64,000 nucleotides of DNA, taken from Lacrimispora sp. BS-2. Its GTDB lineage: Bacteria; Bacillota; Clostridia; Lachnospirales; Lachnospiraceae. Of this stretch, positions 36,325 to 44,387 are shown piece by piece; position 1 is the first letter of the stretch, and every line of letters starts with the position of its first letter. The stretch is taken from NCBI RefSeq assembly GCF_040207125.1, contig NZ_CP157940.1:930001-994000 (forward strand), given 5' to 3'. The notes under the pieces are model-generated. The model was not told where the DNA came from, did no database searches, and was given only the letters and a program-made list of their open reading frames with translations. The translations under genes and the position numbers were made by a program.

Positions 36325-36978
36325 ATGTATAAATGCTGTATATTTGATCTGGACGGTACCATTATTGATACCATTCATTCCCTGGCTTACAGCATCAGCC
36401 TGACCATGGAGCATTTTGGATATGGGCCGGTTGATGTGGATCACACCAAAAAATTTGTAGGCGATGGATTTAAAAAGCTGGTTGAACGGGCCCTTATTTA
36501 TTCGGGAGATGAGAAACTGACCCATTATGAGGAAGCCCTTGCATTTTATGAGGATACCTTTGAGAAAAACTGCCTTTACAAGGTGGAGCCATACGAAGGG
36601 ATGCCAGAGCTTTTGAAGTTTCTTAAAGATAAGGGAATCAAGATCGGGGTACTTACCAACAAAGGCCATGAACGGGCCGTTGAATGCGTGGAAGCTGTTT
36701 ACGGCAAGGGATTTTTTGATTTAATTACCGGAGAGGGCAATGGGGTCAAATGCAAGCCTGATCCCTCGGGAGCCTTTATGACAGCAGAGCACTTTCACGC
36801 AAAGCCTTCGGAATGCCTTTATTTTGGAGATACCAATACGGATATGAGGACAGGCATTCATGCCGGAATGGATACAGTGGCCGTAACCTGGGGCTTTCGT
36901 GACCGGGCGGAGTTAGAAGCATTTCATCCCAGATACATGATTGGACATCCCGATGAGATTAAGCATGTTTTTGAATAA
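36325..36978 (+). CDS. HAD-superfamily phosphatase, phosphoglycolate phosphatase-like
   Basis: HAD hydrolase of 217 residues. Motif I is F-D-L-D-G-T-I-I-D-T with the nucleophile Asp, motif II is L-T-N-K-G-H, and motif III/IV is K-P-D-P followed by F-G-D-T-N-T-D-M-R-T. A four-helix cap domain lies between motifs I and II, as in Gph and PgmB. Substrate is not determined by sequence; phosphoglycolate is the usual assignment. I chose ATG 36325 behind GGAAGGAG. A short terminator follows, so it is a single-gene unit. Confidence 0.88.
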   Translation: MYKCCIFDLDGTIIDTIHSLAYSISLTMEHFGYGPVDVDHTKKFVGDGFKKLVERALIYSGDEKLTHYEEALAFYEDTFEKNCLYKVEPYEGMPELLKFLKDKGIKIGVLTNKGHERAVECVEAVYGKGFFDLITGEGNGVKCKPDPSGAFMTAEHFHAKPSECLYFGDTNTDMRTGIHAGMDTVAVTWGFRDRAELEAFHPRYMIGHPDEIKHVFE

Positions 36979-37004
36979 AATTTAAAAATAATGGGAAATT
37001 AAGG

Positions 37005-37036
37005 AGAGATATGTAAAAGTATCTCTTCTTTTTTTA
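37005..37036 (+). terminator. Terminator after HAD phosphatase gene
   Basis: AGAGATA/TATCTCT hairpin followed by TCTTTTTTT. Confidence 0.85.
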
Positions 37037-37057
37037 TTTGGCAAAGTGGGAGGAACT

Positions 37058-38083
37058 ATGGCGAATCACTTAAAATGGGGATTGATTATGATAGCGGCTG
37101 TCTGGGCTGCGTTAATAGGGACTATGCTGGGATATACCTGGAACATCATGCATATGCCCCAGAGGGTACCAAATATTCAGATACCTCAGATGCAAAATCC
37201 GAATATAAGCATTGAGACCCAGGAAAAAATGGAGGGCTACTGGACCGTGGCGGTGTTTGGCGTGGATTCCAGGGAAGGAACTCTGGGAAAGGGTACCAGG
37301 TCGGATATGCAGATGATCCTTAATGTAGATCTTGGTACAGGAGAAATCCGTCTGGTTTCTGTTTACCGGGATACTTATTTAAGGATCGATGATAAGGAGC
37401 GGTATGATAAGATCAATGAGGCATATTTTAAAGGAGGCCATATACAGGCCATTGAAGCTTTAAGGGAGAATTTGGATTTAAGCATTGATGATTATGCATC
37501 ATTTAGCTGGAAGGCTGTTGCTGATGCCATCAATCTTCTGGGCGGGATCGATGTGGATATCAGCCATGAAGAATTCCGGGTGATTAATGGCTTTATCACG
37601 GAAACTGTGGAATCTACAGGTGTAGGCTCCCATCATTTAAAGCAGGAAGGCATTAACCACTTAGATGGGGTCCAGGCAGTTGCCTATGCAAGGCTCAGGA
37701 AAATGGATACGGATTTTAAGCGTACCGAGCGGCAGAGAGAGGTGGTGGACCTGGCACTTAATAAGGCCAGGGAAGCGGATGCGGCAACCTTAACGAAGGT
37801 AGTTACCGCTGTGCTTCCCCAGATATCCACCAGCATCGGTATGAAGGATATGCTTCCCCTGATGAAAAATGTAAAAAGGTTTCATCTGACTGAAACGGAA
37901 GGCTTTCCGTCAAAGCTTAAGGATGTGATGATCGGAAAAAGAGACTGTGTTGTTCCTGTGACTCTGGAGTCAAACGTAATAAGGCTTCACCAGTTTTTGT
38001 TTGATGAAGAAAACTATGAGCCTTCCGATACGGTAAAGGAGATCAGCAGACAGATCGAGCTTCGGATAAAAAATAAGGGTTAA
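37058..38083 (+). CDS. LytR-CpsA-Psr (LCP) family protein
   Basis: Membrane-anchored enzyme that attaches glycopolymers to peptidoglycan. A transmembrane helix at about residues 5-25 is followed by a short linker and the LCP domain: G-V-D-S-R, the R-S-D-M-Q-M-I-L segment, S-V-Y-R-D-T-Y, K-I-N-E-A-Y and Y-A-R-x-R-K-M-D-T-D-F-K-R-T-E-R-Q, containing the conserved arginines and aspartates that bind the pyrophosphate lipid. The length of 341 residues fits. I chose ATG 37058, 5 nt after GGGAGG. It is flanked by terminators and is probably monocistronic. Confidence 0.92.
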   Translation: MANHLKWGLIMIAAVWAALIGTMLGYTWNIMHMPQRVPNIQIPQMQNPNISIETQEKMEGYWTVAVFGVDSREGTLGKGTRSDMQMILNVDLGTGEIRLVSVYRDTYLRIDDKERYDKINEAYFKGGHIQAIEALRENLDLSIDDYASFSWKAVADAINLLGGIDVDISHEEFRVINGFITETVESTGVGSHHLKQEGINHLDGVQAVAYARLRKMDTDFKRTERQREVVDLALNKAREADAATLTKVVTAVLPQISTSIGMKDMLPLMKNVKRFHLTETEGFPSKLKDVMIGKRDCVVPVTLESNVIRLHQFLFDEENYEPSDTVKEISRQIELRIKNKG

Positions 38084-38093
38084 AAGGGTGTTT

Positions 38094-38148
38094 GGCCTGT
38101 AAAGGGCAGAGGGTAGTTTCTCCTCTTATGTCTTTTACAGGCCTTTTC
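38094..38148 (+). terminator. Terminator after LCP gene
   Basis: GGCCTGTAAA (38094-38103) pairs with TTTACAGGCC (38134-38143) and TTTTCC follows; the loop is long (30 nt). Confidence 0.7.
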
Positions 38149-38229
38149 CTGTTCAAATAAAAAACTGTCCTTTTCCTTCCGTTTAAAATGTGCTATACTA
38201 TGCAAATGGAATCAGATAGGAGATGAAAA

Positions 38230-39219
38230 ATGAATAAAAACAGCTTAAAAAAACTCCTGTTTTTATGCCTGGCCATTCCTTTTGCAGCCGTGGCCTTATG
38301 GGGATGCAGCAGAAATGACAGGCCCTCTGATACGGGAGAGCATAAGCTCAAGGTCGTGACGACCCTGTTTCCATACTATGATTTTACAAGACAAGTAGCC
38401 GGTGACAAAGTCGAGCTGACCATGGTAGTTCCGGCAGGAATGGACAGTCACTCGTTTGAGCCAACTCCTGCAGATGTACAGATCATCCGGGAGGCAGATG
38501 TTTTAATATGCAACGGGGGAGCCCTGGAACACTGGCTATCCCAGGTTCTTAATGCGGTTGATTCCGGTTCCATTACCGTTATTACGGGAATGGACTATGT
38601 AAATACGGTACAGGAAGAACTGGTGGAAGGGATGGAAGAGGAAGAGCACCTGCACCAGGAAGACGGGGATGACCATGACGGGGAGATAGAATACGATGAG
38701 CATATCTGGACGTCCCCTGTAAATGCCATGACTCTGGTGGAGGCCATCCGGGATACCCTTACGGAAAAGGATCCTGAAAACCGGAGTTATTATGAAGAGA
38801 GAGCAAAGGCCTACCTTGATAAGCTTAAAAAGCTTGACGGAGAGTTTTGCAGGGTGGCAGAGAATAAAAAACGGGATATGATCGTTGTGGGAGATAAATT
38901 TCCTTTCCGTTATCTGGCGGATGAATATGGCCTGTCCTACCGGGCAGCGTTTTCCGGCTGCAGCACGGATACGGAACCAAGTGCCAGAACCATTGCCTAT
39001 CTTATCGATAAAATGCGCTTAGAACAGATTCCGGTGATCTATTACCTGGAGCTTTCCAGCCACCGGGTGTCTGAGATCATTGCAGAAGAGACAGGGGCAG
39101 AACCCCTTTTGCTTCATTCCTGCCACAATGTTTCAAGGCGGGAGTTTGACAGCGGTATTACTTATCTTGATCTTATGGAGCAGAATGTGATTAATTTAAC
39201 AAGAGGATTGGATGAATGA
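38230..39219 (+). CDS. znuA: Zinc/manganese ABC transporter substrate-binding lipoprotein
   Basis: Extracytoplasmic metal-binding lipoprotein. A signal peptide ends in the lipobox L-W-G-C, with Cys26 the lipidated residue. The mature part has the cluster A-1 fold signatures V-P-A-G-M-D-S-H-S-F-E-P-T-P, a His/Asp/Glu-rich loop (residues ~137-155; H-L-H-Q-E-D-G-D-D-H-D) typical of zinc binders, and E-H-I-W-T-S-P. The acidic His loop favours Zn over Mn. ATG 38230 follows AGGAG. It overlaps znuC by 4 nt. A TATACT -10 is visible upstream at about 38195, but no clear Zur box. Confidence 0.88.
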   Translation: MNKNSLKKLLFLCLAIPFAAVALWGCSRNDRPSDTGEHKLKVVTTLFPYYDFTRQVAGDKVELTMVVPAGMDSHSFEPTPADVQIIREADVLICNGGALEHWLSQVLNAVDSGSITVITGMDYVNTVQEELVEGMEEEEHLHQEDGDDHDGEIEYDEHIWTSPVNAMTLVEAIRDTLTEKDPENRSYYEERAKAYLDKLKKLDGEFCRVAENKKRDMIVVGDKFPFRYLADEYGLSYRAAFSGCSTDTEPSARTIAYLIDKMRLEQIPVIYYLELSSHRVSEIIAEETGAEPLLLHSCHNVSRREFDSGITYLDLMEQNVINLTRGLDE

Positions 39220-39920
39220 GCCCATTAATACAATGCAGTCATGTGGATTTTGGATATGAGAACCAGGATGCTGTGGTGGATGTGACTATGGACGTTAATC
39301 CAGGGGAGTATGTCTGCATCGTGGGAGAGAACGGTTCCGGAAAGAGCACTTTGATGAAGGGGCTTTTAGGGCTGTTAAAGCCTACGAACGGTGTTATATC
39401 CGTGTCTGATGAATTAAAAAAAAGCGGGATCGGCTATTTGCCTCAGCAGACTGCAGCCCAGAAGGATTTCCCGGCAACGGTTTATGAAGTGGTCTTATCC
39501 GGCTGTTTAAGCCGCAGAGGAATCTGGCCCTTTTATTCAGGGATGGAAAAAAGGCTTGCGGTTCAAAATATGGAACGGCTGGGAATTAAAGCCCTTGCCG
39601 GAAAATGCTACCGGGAGCTGTCAGGGGGCCAGCAGCAGAGAACCCTGATTGCAAGGGCTCTCTGCGCCACTGATAAGCTTCTGATCATGGATGAGCCTAT
39701 CACAGGTCTTGACCCCTCTGCTATAACGGAATTTTATGAGATAATCCGCAAATTGAACCGTGAGGAAGGGGTTGCCATTCTGATGGTATCCCATGATATC
39801 GCCAATGTAGTGAAGCAGGCGGATAAGATCCTTCATTTAAAACGGGAGGTCCTGTTTTACGGACCCACTGAGGAGTATTTAAAAAGCAATGCAGGATTTA
39901 TTGATACAGGAGGTGCGTAA
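39216..39920 (+). CDS. znuC: Metal ABC transporter ATP-binding protein
   Basis: ATPase of the zinc-type importer. Walker A G-E-N-G-S-G-K-S-T, the ABC signature L-S-G-G-Q-Q-Q-R, Walker B L-L-I-M-D-E-P and the switch His in V-S-H-D-I are all present. The 234-residue length is typical. It overlaps the lipoprotein gene by 4 nt and is followed after 2 nt by the permease, behind GGAGGTG. The znuACB order is canonical for the cluster A-1 (Zn/Mn) class. Confidence 0.93.
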   Translation: MSPLIQCSHVDFGYENQDAVVDVTMDVNPGEYVCIVGENGSGKSTLMKGLLGLLKPTNGVISVSDELKKSGIGYLPQQTAAQKDFPATVYEVVLSGCLSRRGIWPFYSGMEKRLAVQNMERLGIKALAGKCYRELSGGQQQRTLIARALCATDKLLIMDEPITGLDPSAITEFYEIIRKLNREEGVAILMVSHDIANVVKQADKILHLKREVLFYGPTEEYLKSNAGFIDTGGA

Positions 39921-39922
39921 AG

Positions 39923-40792
39923 ATGGGAATAATCGGTGAAATGCTGTCCTATCCGTTTCTGGTAAGGGCCCTGGCAGGAGGAATCCTGGTTTCCTTATGC
40001 GCATCCTTATTAGGCGTCAGCCTGGTGCTGAAACGGTATTCCATGATTGGTGACGGACTGTCTCATGTCTCCTTTGGAGCCCTGTCCTTTGCGGTGGCCT
40101 TTGGCTGGTCCCCTTTAAGGATATCTGTGCCGGTGGTGGTGGTGGCCGCATTTTTCCTTCTGCGCATCACAGAGAATGGAAAGATAAAAAGTGACGCAGC
40201 CATTGCCATGATATCTGCCGTTGCCCTGGCAGCAGGCATTATCATCACCTCCATGACAACAGGAATGACAACGGATGTGAGCAGCTATATGTTTGGAAGT
40301 ATACTGGCCATGAGCAAAGAGGATGTCCGTTTAAGCGTGATCCTGTCCTTTCTTGTGCTGGGCCTGTTTTTGATTTGCTATAATAAAATCTTTGCTGTGA
40401 CCTTTGACGAAAGCTTTGCAAGGGCAACGGGAGTGAGGGTATCCTGGTACAATGTTCTGATTGCGGTTTTAACCGCAGTTACCATTGTTCTGGGAATGAG
40501 GATGATGGGAGCCATGCTGATTTCCAGCCTCATTATTTTTCCGTCCCTTACCTCCATGCGTGTGTTTAAAAGCTTCCGGGGAGTGGTTATATGTTCAGGG
40601 ATTTTGTCGGTCGTGTGTTTTGTGATCGGTATAATGGCCTCCTACCGTTACTCCACCCCGGCGGGAGCCAGTGTGGTAATGGTGAATTTGGCGGCATTTC
40701 TGGTTTTCTCAGCTGCAGGCTATGGGGTAAGAATGAGCCGGGCCGATAAAAAAGCGGGCCACAGGACCGCAGGAAAAGAGGAAAGTCAGTGA
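39923..40792 (+). CDS. znuB: Metal ABC transporter permease
   Basis: ABC-3 family membrane permease with about eight hydrophobic helices over 289 residues. The D-G-L-S-H-V-S-F-G-A-L-S motif and the late G-x-x-M-I-S-S-L-I-I-F-P segment are typical of ZnuB/MntC permeases. GGAGGTG precedes ATG 39923. It completes the importer with the two genes upstream. The potassium-uptake genes follow after only 1 nt, so the metal and potassium genes may share a transcript. Confidence 0.92.
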   Translation: MGIIGEMLSYPFLVRALAGGILVSLCASLLGVSLVLKRYSMIGDGLSHVSFGALSFAVAFGWSPLRISVPVVVVAAFFLLRITENGKIKSDAAIAMISAVALAAGIIITSMTTGMTTDVSSYMFGSILAMSKEDVRLSVILSFLVLGLFLICYNKIFAVTFDESFARATGVRVSWYNVLIAVLTAVTIVLGMRMMGAMLISSLIIFPSLTSMRVFKSFRGVVICSGILSVVCFVIGIMASYRYSTPAGASVVMVNLAAFLVFSAAGYGVRMSRADKKAGHRTAGKEESQ

Positions 40793-40793
40793 G

Positions 40794-42155
40794 ATGAACA
40801 TGGAAGAAAAACAATTAAAGCGCGCCAGACGGCACGTAAGCCAGACGCAGTTTATTGCTTATGGATTTTTTTGTCTGATCATGACAGGAGCCCTTCTTTT
40901 GATGCTTCCGATTTCCAGCAGGGATGGGCAGTCTGAAGATTTTTTAAGCTGTCTGTTTACCGCTACCAGCGCCTCCTGCGTGACAGGACTGATTGTCAGG
41001 GATACCTGGACCCAGTGGTCCTTGTTTGGACAAATGGTGATTATGACGATGATACAGATCGGAGGTCTTGGATTTGTAACGGTGGGCGTGTTTATATCCA
41101 TTGTGCTCAGACGGAAGATCGGATTAAAAGAGAGAGGGCTTTTGCAGGAAAGCGTCAATACCTTGCAGATCGGCGGTGTTGTAAGGCTGGCAAAAGGGAT
41201 CATAAAAGGAACTGTTCTCTTTGAAGGAACAGGAGCCATCCTTCTGGCCCTTCGTTTTATTCCCAAATACGGGTTCTGGCGAGGAATGTTTTATGGCATT
41301 TTCCACTCCATATCAGCCTTCTGCAATGCAGGATTTGATTTAATGGGACATCAGGCGCCCTATAGTTCCTTTGTCTCCTATTATGACGACTGGCTGGTGA
41401 ATCTGGTCATTATGTCCTTGATCATCATAGGCGGTATCGGTTTTATCGTATGGGAAGATATATATAAGAACAAGCTTCACTTTAAAAAATATATGCTGCA
41501 TACCAAAATGGTTTTGGTGAGCACTGGGGTTCTGGTTTTTGGAGGCGGATTCCTTTTCTATCTGCTGGAAAGGAATAATCTTTTGGTGGGGATGAATGCC
41601 AGCGGGCAGATTTTAACGTCCATGTTCAGTTCTGTAACAGCCAGAACAGCCGGTTTTAATACCACCGATACAGCGGCGCTGACCGATGGAAGCAAGCTGC
41701 TCACCATAATCCTCATGTTCATCGGAGGAAGTCCCGGGTCAACGGCGGGAGGAATTAAGACTACGACGATCTTTGTCCTTCTTATGTGCGTACATTCCAA
41801 TATCAAGCAGACCTACGGGGTCAATATTTTCGGAAGGCGTCTGGAAGAGACGGTCATTAAGCGGGCAGGCGCTATTTTGACAATCAACCTGTTTTTGGCT
41901 CTTTCCGCAGCTCTTGCCATTATGGCCATTCAGCCTCTGGGATTTTCGGATATCCTGTTTGAAACGGCATCAGCCATCGGAACCGTAGGAATGACCACAG
42001 GCATTACCAGGGATCTTTATCCTGTATCACGGGTAATTATCATTATCCTCATGTACAGCGGAAGGATCGGAAGCTTGTCATTTGCCCTGGCATTTGCCCA
42101 GAGCCATCGTAAAGCCCATGTGGAACAAGTAGCGGAAACCATCAATGTAGGTTAA
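40794..42155 (+). CDS. Potassium uptake protein, TrkH/KtrB family
   Basis: Pore-forming subunit of a Trk/Ktr potassium transporter, 453 residues. Four selectivity-filter-like P-loops are visible: T-S-A-S-C-V-T-G-L, S-A-F-C-N-A-G-F-D, T-A-R-T-A-G-F-N-T and S-A-I-G-T-V-G-M-T-T-G. The helix M-I-Q-I-G-G-L-G-F precedes the second repeat. ATG 40794 is used with GAGGAAAG upstream; ATG 40800 is equally possible. The RCK regulator gene follows after 18 nt. Confidence 0.93.
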   Translation: MNMEEKQLKRARRHVSQTQFIAYGFFCLIMTGALLLMLPISSRDGQSEDFLSCLFTATSASCVTGLIVRDTWTQWSLFGQMVIMTMIQIGGLGFVTVGVFISIVLRRKIGLKERGLLQESVNTLQIGGVVRLAKGIIKGTVLFEGTGAILLALRFIPKYGFWRGMFYGIFHSISAFCNAGFDLMGHQAPYSSFVSYYDDWLVNLVIMSLIIIGGIGFIVWEDIYKNKLHFKKYMLHTKMVLVSTGVLVFGGGFLFYLLERNNLLVGMNASGQILTSMFSSVTARTAGFNTTDTAALTDGSKLLTIILMFIGGSPGSTAGGIKTTTIFVLLMCVHSNIKQTYGVNIFGRRLEETVIKRAGAILTINLFLALSAALAIMAIQPLGFSDILFETASAIGTVGMTTGITRDLYPVSRVIIIILMYSGRIGSLSFALAFAQSHRKAHVEQVAETINVG

Positions 42156-42173
42156 AGGAAAAGGAGTGAAATC

Positions 42174-42827
42174 ATGAAATCAATATTAATTATTGGACTT
42201 GGCCGGTTTGGCCATCATCTGTGTCTTAATATGGCAAGACTTGGAAACGATGTCATGATCGTGGACCAGAAAGAAGAGTGTCTGGAAGACCTGCTTCCTT
42301 ATGTGACCAGCGCAAAGATCGGTGACTGCACCAATGAAACGGTCTTAAAAAGCCTGGGAATAGCCAATTTCGATCTGTGCTTTGTATGCATCGGAACGAA
42401 TTTCCAGAGCAGTCTGGAGATCACAAGCCTGGTCAAGGAGCTGGGGGGCAGGAGAGTCATCAGCAAGGCAAACCGTGATATTCATGCCAAATTCCTGCTG
42501 AGAAACGGCGCGGATGAGGTCATTTATCCGGACAGGGACATTGCAGAAAAGCTGTCTGTCCGCTACAGCACGGATCATGTGTTTGATTATATTGAGCTGA
42601 CACCGGAATATTCTATTTATGAGATTCCTCCTCTTCCGGAATGGGTTCATAAGACCATAAGGGAAATGGATATCAGAAACCGGTATCATATCAGTGTCCT
42701 TGGAATCAAGCGGGAAGGCAGGGCCCAACTCATGCCGCCGGCAGATTATGTGATTCAGGCTCAGGAGCATTTGATGGTAATTGGAAAAAGAGAGCATATT
42801 GAGCATATATTAAAGGAACTAAAGTAA
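42174..42827 (+). CDS. Potassium uptake regulatory RCK protein, TrkA/KtrA family
   Basis: Cytosolic gating ring subunit. The RCK_N Rossmann domain starts I-I-G-L-G-R-F-G-H-H-L and contains V-D-Q-K-E-E-C-L-E; the RCK_C domain begins near residue 140. It binds NAD(H) or ATP/ADP and opens the TrkH/KtrB pore encoded just upstream. The 217-residue length is that of KtrA (one RCK unit) rather than TrkA (two). GGAG precedes ATG 42174. A Cys-rich small membrane protein gene follows after 21 nt. Confidence 0.93.
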   Translation: MKSILIIGLGRFGHHLCLNMARLGNDVMIVDQKEECLEDLLPYVTSAKIGDCTNETVLKSLGIANFDLCFVCIGTNFQSSLEITSLVKELGGRRVISKANRDIHAKFLLRNGADEVIYPDRDIAEKLSVRYSTDHVFDYIELTPEYSIYEIPPLPEWVHKTIREMDIRNRYHISVLGIKREGRAQLMPPADYVIQAQEHLMVIGKREHIEHILKELK

Positions 42828-42848
42828 GGAAGCAATAGGAGGTTTGAT

Positions 42849-43052
42849 ATGCCTGCATGGTTAGCTTCTAATGGTTCAACGGTTTTAGCAGCCCTTGTCA
42901 TTTTGGTGCTGGTGTGTATTTCAATCAGACAATTCATTAAAAATAAGGGGAAAAGCGGCTGCGGACATTGCGGCGGGTGCTGCAGCCATTGCAGCGGAGG
43001 CTGCGGTCAATCCGTCTTTGGAAATGCGGATGAGGAAAAGAAGGAATTATAA
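42849..43052 (+). CDS. Small Cys-rich membrane protein, FeoB-associated type
   Basis: A 67-residue protein with one transmembrane helix (about residues 10-28) and a cytoplasmic C-G-H-C-G-G-C-C-S-H-C-S-G-G-C-G tail. It matches the FeoB-associated Cys-rich membrane protein family, which normally follows feoB and is thought to handle iron. Here it follows potassium and zinc transporter genes and no feo gene is nearby. AGGAGG precedes ATG 42849. The cluster has six cysteines plus histidines, enough to bind one or two metal ions; which metal is unknown. Confidence 0.82.
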   Translation: MPAWLASNGSTVLAALVILVLVCISIRQFIKNKGKSGCGHCGGCCSHCSGGCGQSVFGNADEEKKEL

Positions 43053-43057
43053 AGAGG

Positions 43058-43112
43058 AAAAGGCGGAAGGAGGATGCCCCTATGTTTTAGGGCATCCTCC
43101 TTCCGCCTTTTC
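43058..43112. terminator. Bidirectional terminator between convergent genes
   Basis: A perfect stem of more than 20 bp (AAAAGGCGGAAGGAGGATGC with its complement) and an AT-rich loop, A-tract on one side and T-tract on the other. It serves the metal/potassium operon and the minus-strand IIC gene. Confidence 0.93.
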
Positions 43113-43114
43113 TA

Positions 43115-44140
43115 TTATTTTAAATCCAATTTTAAGTCTCCGAATTTAATCCAGCCGATTTTTCTAAGTATTTCACCAAAGAGCAGAGTGAGAAGGGCAG
43201 GGAGGATGAAGCAGACCATCAGGATTCCAAGCCACATGAATGTACCGCCTTTCATTGCAGTGTAAACTCCGATAGGGCCTACCAGGCCGCAGGTGCCCAT
43301 GCCGGAGCCTGCCGGTATGTTTTTTAGCTGGAATACCATGGTTGCTATGGGACCGGTTATCATGGAAGCCAGGGTGGGGGCGATCCAGATCTTTGGATTC
43401 TTTACGATGTTTCCCATTTGCAGCATACTGGTGCCAAGGCCCTGGGCCATAAGGCCGCCTACTCCGTTTTCCCGGAAGGAGAGTACGGCAAAGCCGATCA
43501 TCTGTGCACAGCAGCCTGCTGTGGCAGCACCTCCTGCCAGGCCGTCAAGGGATAAGGCGATGCAGATGGCAGCGCTGCTGATGGGCAGGGTCAGGGCGAT
43601 GCCGATGAGAGCGGATACCAGGATTCCCATAAAAAGTGGCTGCAATTCGGTAGCTGTTTTCACAAGGACGCCAAACCAGTTCATGAAGCCTGCCACGCCC
43701 GGTCCTACGGATTGTGCTATAAGGACTCCGGAAATGATGGTTACTCCAGGTGTGACCAGAATGTCCAGCCGTGTTTCCTTTGAAACGATCTTCCCAAGCT
43801 CCGTGGCAACCACTGTTGCAGCAAGAGCGCCTACAGGTCCCCCCAGAGCATTGCCGGCAATCCCCACGGTTGCTGCGGAAAAAAGGACAAGGGCAGGGGC
43901 GTGAAGGGCATAGGCAATGGCAACGCCCAGGGCTGCTCCGGTGGCAGCTTTTGCGTAGTCCGCGATCACGTTAAAAATAGTGAGATTGAATTGCTGGCCC
44001 AGAGTACCGAATATGGTTCCGATCAAAAGAGACGCAAAAAGGCCAAATGCCATAGCACCCAATGCATCAATGAGATAGGTCTGGACAGTAATTGTGACGT
44101 TTTTCCTTTTCAGGAACTCTTTTACGCCGCATTTTTCCAT
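43115..44140 (-). CDS. PTS-like EIIC membrane protein (PTS_EIIC_2 family)
   Basis: A 341-residue polytopic protein with about nine hydrophobic helices and glycine/alanine-rich segments such as G-I-A-G-N-A-L-G-G-P and G-T-C-G-L-V-G-P-I-G-V. It resembles the stand-alone EIIC_2 group (YqeI-like), whose substrates are not established. No EIIA or EIIB partner is adjacent, so PTS-coupled transport cannot be assumed. I chose the ATG at 44140 since AAAGGAG lies just upstream. A palindromic site and promoter precede it. It converges on the metal/potassium operon. Confidence 0.75.
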   Translation of the reverse strand: MEKCGVKEFLKRKNVTITVQTYLIDALGAMAFGLFASLLIGTIFGTLGQQFNLTIFNVIADYAKAATGAALGVAIAYALHAPALVLFSAATVGIAGNALGGPVGALAATVVATELGKIVSKETRLDILVTPGVTIISGVLIAQSVGPGVAGFMNWFGVLVKTATELQPLFMGILVSALIGIALTLPISSAAICIALSLDGLAGGAATAGCCAQMIGFAVLSFRENGVGGLMAQGLGTSMLQMGNIVKNPKIWIAPTLASMITGPIATMVFQLKNIPAGSGMGTCGLVGPIGVYTAMKGGTFMWLGILMVCFILPALLTLLFGEILRKIGWIKFGDLKLDLK

Positions 44141-44175
44141 AATAAAAATCTCCTTTAAATAGTATGGTGCACACA

Positions 44176-44232
44176 TTTGACCTTTGTCAAAGCAGTTGAC
44201 ATGTATTCTACCATAAAATAACCGGATTGCAA
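44176..44232 (-). promoter_or_regulatory. Promoter and palindromic operator of the EIIC gene
   Basis: On the minus strand, TTGCAA (44227-44232) and TAGAAT (44205-44210) with a 16-bp spacer. Downstream of the predicted start lies TTTGAC-N4-GTCAAA (44176-44191), a perfect 6-bp inverted repeat, with another GTCAA/TTGAC half-site at about 44195. This looks like a repressor site; the regulator is not known. Confidence 0.55.
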
Positions 44233-44387
44233 ATATTTATGCAGAAATTTGTAAAAATTGATAATTTTTAAACAATATCTGCTGGAAAAACCCATGGGCC
44301 GCTGCTTGACTTTGTTTAAGGTTTGTGACACAATAAATAAATGTAATTTCATGTAAAACTCTGGAAAGAAAAGAGGTACCTATTGAT

